In this document: piece after piece, positions 63,201 to 64,000 of the stretch
Layout of the letters: every line of letters starts with the position of its first letter
How positions within the stretch are numbered: the stretch's first letter is position 1
From: Streptomyces sp. NBC_00335
GTDB lineage: Bacteria > Actinomycetota > Actinomycetes > Streptomycetales > Streptomycetaceae
Reading direction: 5' to 3'
Assembly (NCBI RefSeq): GCF_036127095.1
Contig: NZ_CP108006.1
Location: forward strand, 7,865,501-7,929,500
Length of the DNA: 64,000 nt
Translations under genes and position numbers: made by a program
Notes under the pieces: model-generated
Databases searched by the model: none
The model's input: the letters and a program-made list of their open reading frames with translations, nothing else
Told to the model about the DNA's origin: nothing

Positions 63201-64000
63201 ATGAACTCTTTGGAGAAGGTGCGACCCCCGCCCGCAGGGGCGGAAACGGGGAGCGACTTCGCCCGGCTGTCCAGGAAGATCCAGGCGGCCGGCCTGATGG
63301 GCCGGCGCCCGGGCTACTACGCACTGCGCATCACCGTCGTGACGACCCTCTACGCCCTCGGTTGCACGGCCTTCGTGCTGATCGGGGACAGCTGGTGGAA
63401 CCTGATCACCGCCGGATTCCTGGCCTTCGTCTTCGGCCAGGTGGCTCTGCTGGCGCACGACGTCGCGCACCGGCAGGTCTTCCGCCTGCGCAGGTCCAGC
63501 GAGGTGTCCGGGCGGCTCGCCGGGAACCTCGGCATCGGGATGGGATACGGCTGGTGGCAGGACAAGCACAGCCGGCACCACGCCAACCCCAACCACGAGG
63601 ACCTCGACCCCGATCTCGATCCGGACATCCTGGTCTGGACACAGGACCAGGCCCGGGCCTCCAAGGGGCTACCCCGGCTCCTGGGACGCTCCCAGGCGTT
63701 CCTGTTCTTCCCCCTGCTCACGCTGGAGGGCTTCAACCTGCACGTGTCCGGGATCCGGTCCCTGGCCGACGGCGCCCTGAAGGACCGGGCGTGGGAGGGC
63801 ACCCTCCTCTTCACGCACCTCGCGGTCTATCTCGGCGCGCTGTTCCTGGTGCTGCCGCCCGGCAAGGCGATCGCGTTCCTGGTGGTCCACCAGTGCCTCT
63901 TCGGCATCTACCTCGGATCCATCTTCGCCCCGAACCACAAGGGCATGCCGACCCTGCGGGGCGCGGACCGGCCGGACTTCCTGCGCCGCCAGGTGCTGAC
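63201..64000 (+). CDS. Fatty acid desaturase family protein (3' cut by window)
   Basis: The first 266 residues of a membrane di-iron desaturase. ATG 63201 is chosen as the first start after the DUF6131-like stop. Hydrophobic segments begin ALRITVVTTLYALGCTAFVL. Histidine boxes: HDVAHRQVF (H86, H90) and DKHSRHHANPN (H123, H126, H127); the third box lies beyond the window. The HDVAH...KHSRHHANPN pattern is of the front-end/linoleoyl-CoA desaturase-like (DesA2/FADS) group, distinct from the DesA3-like enzyme at 30.5 kb. Electron donor not visible. Confidence 0.85.
   Translation, partial: MNSLEKVRPPPAGAETGSDFARLSRKIQAAGLMGRRPGYYALRITVVTTLYALGCTAFVLIGDSWWNLITAGFLAFVFGQVALLAHDVAHRQVFRLRRSSEVSGRLAGNLGIGMGYGWWQDKHSRHHANPNHEDLDPDLDPDILVWTQDQARASKGLPRLLGRSQAFLFFPLLTLEGFNLHVSGIRSLADGALKDRAWEGTLLFTHLAVYLGALFLVLPPGKAIAFLVVHQCLFGIYLGSIFAPNHKGMPTLRGADRPDFLRRQVL

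Overview
The window looks like a piece of a Streptomyces (or very close relative) chromosome. The DNA is very G+C rich with almost all codons ending in C or G. Many starts are GTG or TTG, and several genes overlap by the 4-base GTGA/ATGA junction. The gene content is also typical of the genus: twin-arginine exported enzymes, a LAL-type LuxR regulator, a terpene synthase/P450 pair, PAS-PP2C phosphatases, RsbW-type ATPases and a SigB/SigF-type sigma factor. I saw no rRNA, tRNA, CRISPR array, intact insertion sequence or phage.

Layout. 0-4.7 kb: an amino-acid-type ABC transporter (permease tail and ATPase), an M20 peptidase, a secreted cyanophycinase-like S51 peptidase and an RpiR-type regulator, which together look like a peptide or amino-acid-polymer scavenging unit. 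4.8-8.3 kb: two divergent glycosyltransferases. 8.5-18.7 kb: a mixed set (SRPBCC protein, fasciclin protein, FeS photolyase, UBP zinc finger, SDR, GPP34 protein, an RsbW-like ATPase, two unlisted-size small genes, a broken FemAB/GNAT-like gene, a secreted GH5 enzyme). 19.1-24.6 kb: a compact terpene cluster (class I terpene synthase, overlapping P450, 966-residue LAL regulator) behind a 434-bp leader with a 10-bp inverted repeat.

24.7-31.6 kb: membrane and lipid genes (AI-2E family protein, DUF1206 protein, cardiolipin-synthase-like PLD, then a PucR regulator divergent from a ferredoxin-reductase/acyl-desaturase pair, with a 16-bp palindrome between them). 31.7-38 kb: a hypoxia or dormancy-like block (CBS-BON protein, DevS-like GAF kinase, DevR-like regulator, Crp-like sensor domain, phosphoketolase).

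38.2-48 kb: a secreted-enzyme island (two esterases, a serine hydrolase, a ricin-type lectin). It also holds three enzymes that carry the same kind of seven-repeat DGRLEVFA propeller on different catalytic domains: NlpC/P60-like, M23 and GH43/32-like. Three promoters in this island share a bipartite element, TCCGGRT-N21-STAGYTT. I consider this element and the domain-shuffled propellers the best lead in the window.

48.5-53.5 kb: an FHA protein/Ser-Thr kinase pair, a membrane-anchored secreted protein and a metalloprotease with FN3 and ricin domains. 54.1-57.1 kb: a partner-switch stress module (RsbW-, RsbQ-, RsbP- and RsbV-like). It lies near the SigB/SigF-type sigma gene at 61-62 kb, which itself has a candidate SigB-type promoter. 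The remaining genes are a YbdK-type ligase, an MHS-family transporter, AnmK, a remnant of a methyltransferase, a flavin reductase, a 51-residue DUF6131-type protein and a fatty acid desaturase cut by the window end.

All assignments come from reading motifs and composition by eye. No database search was run.
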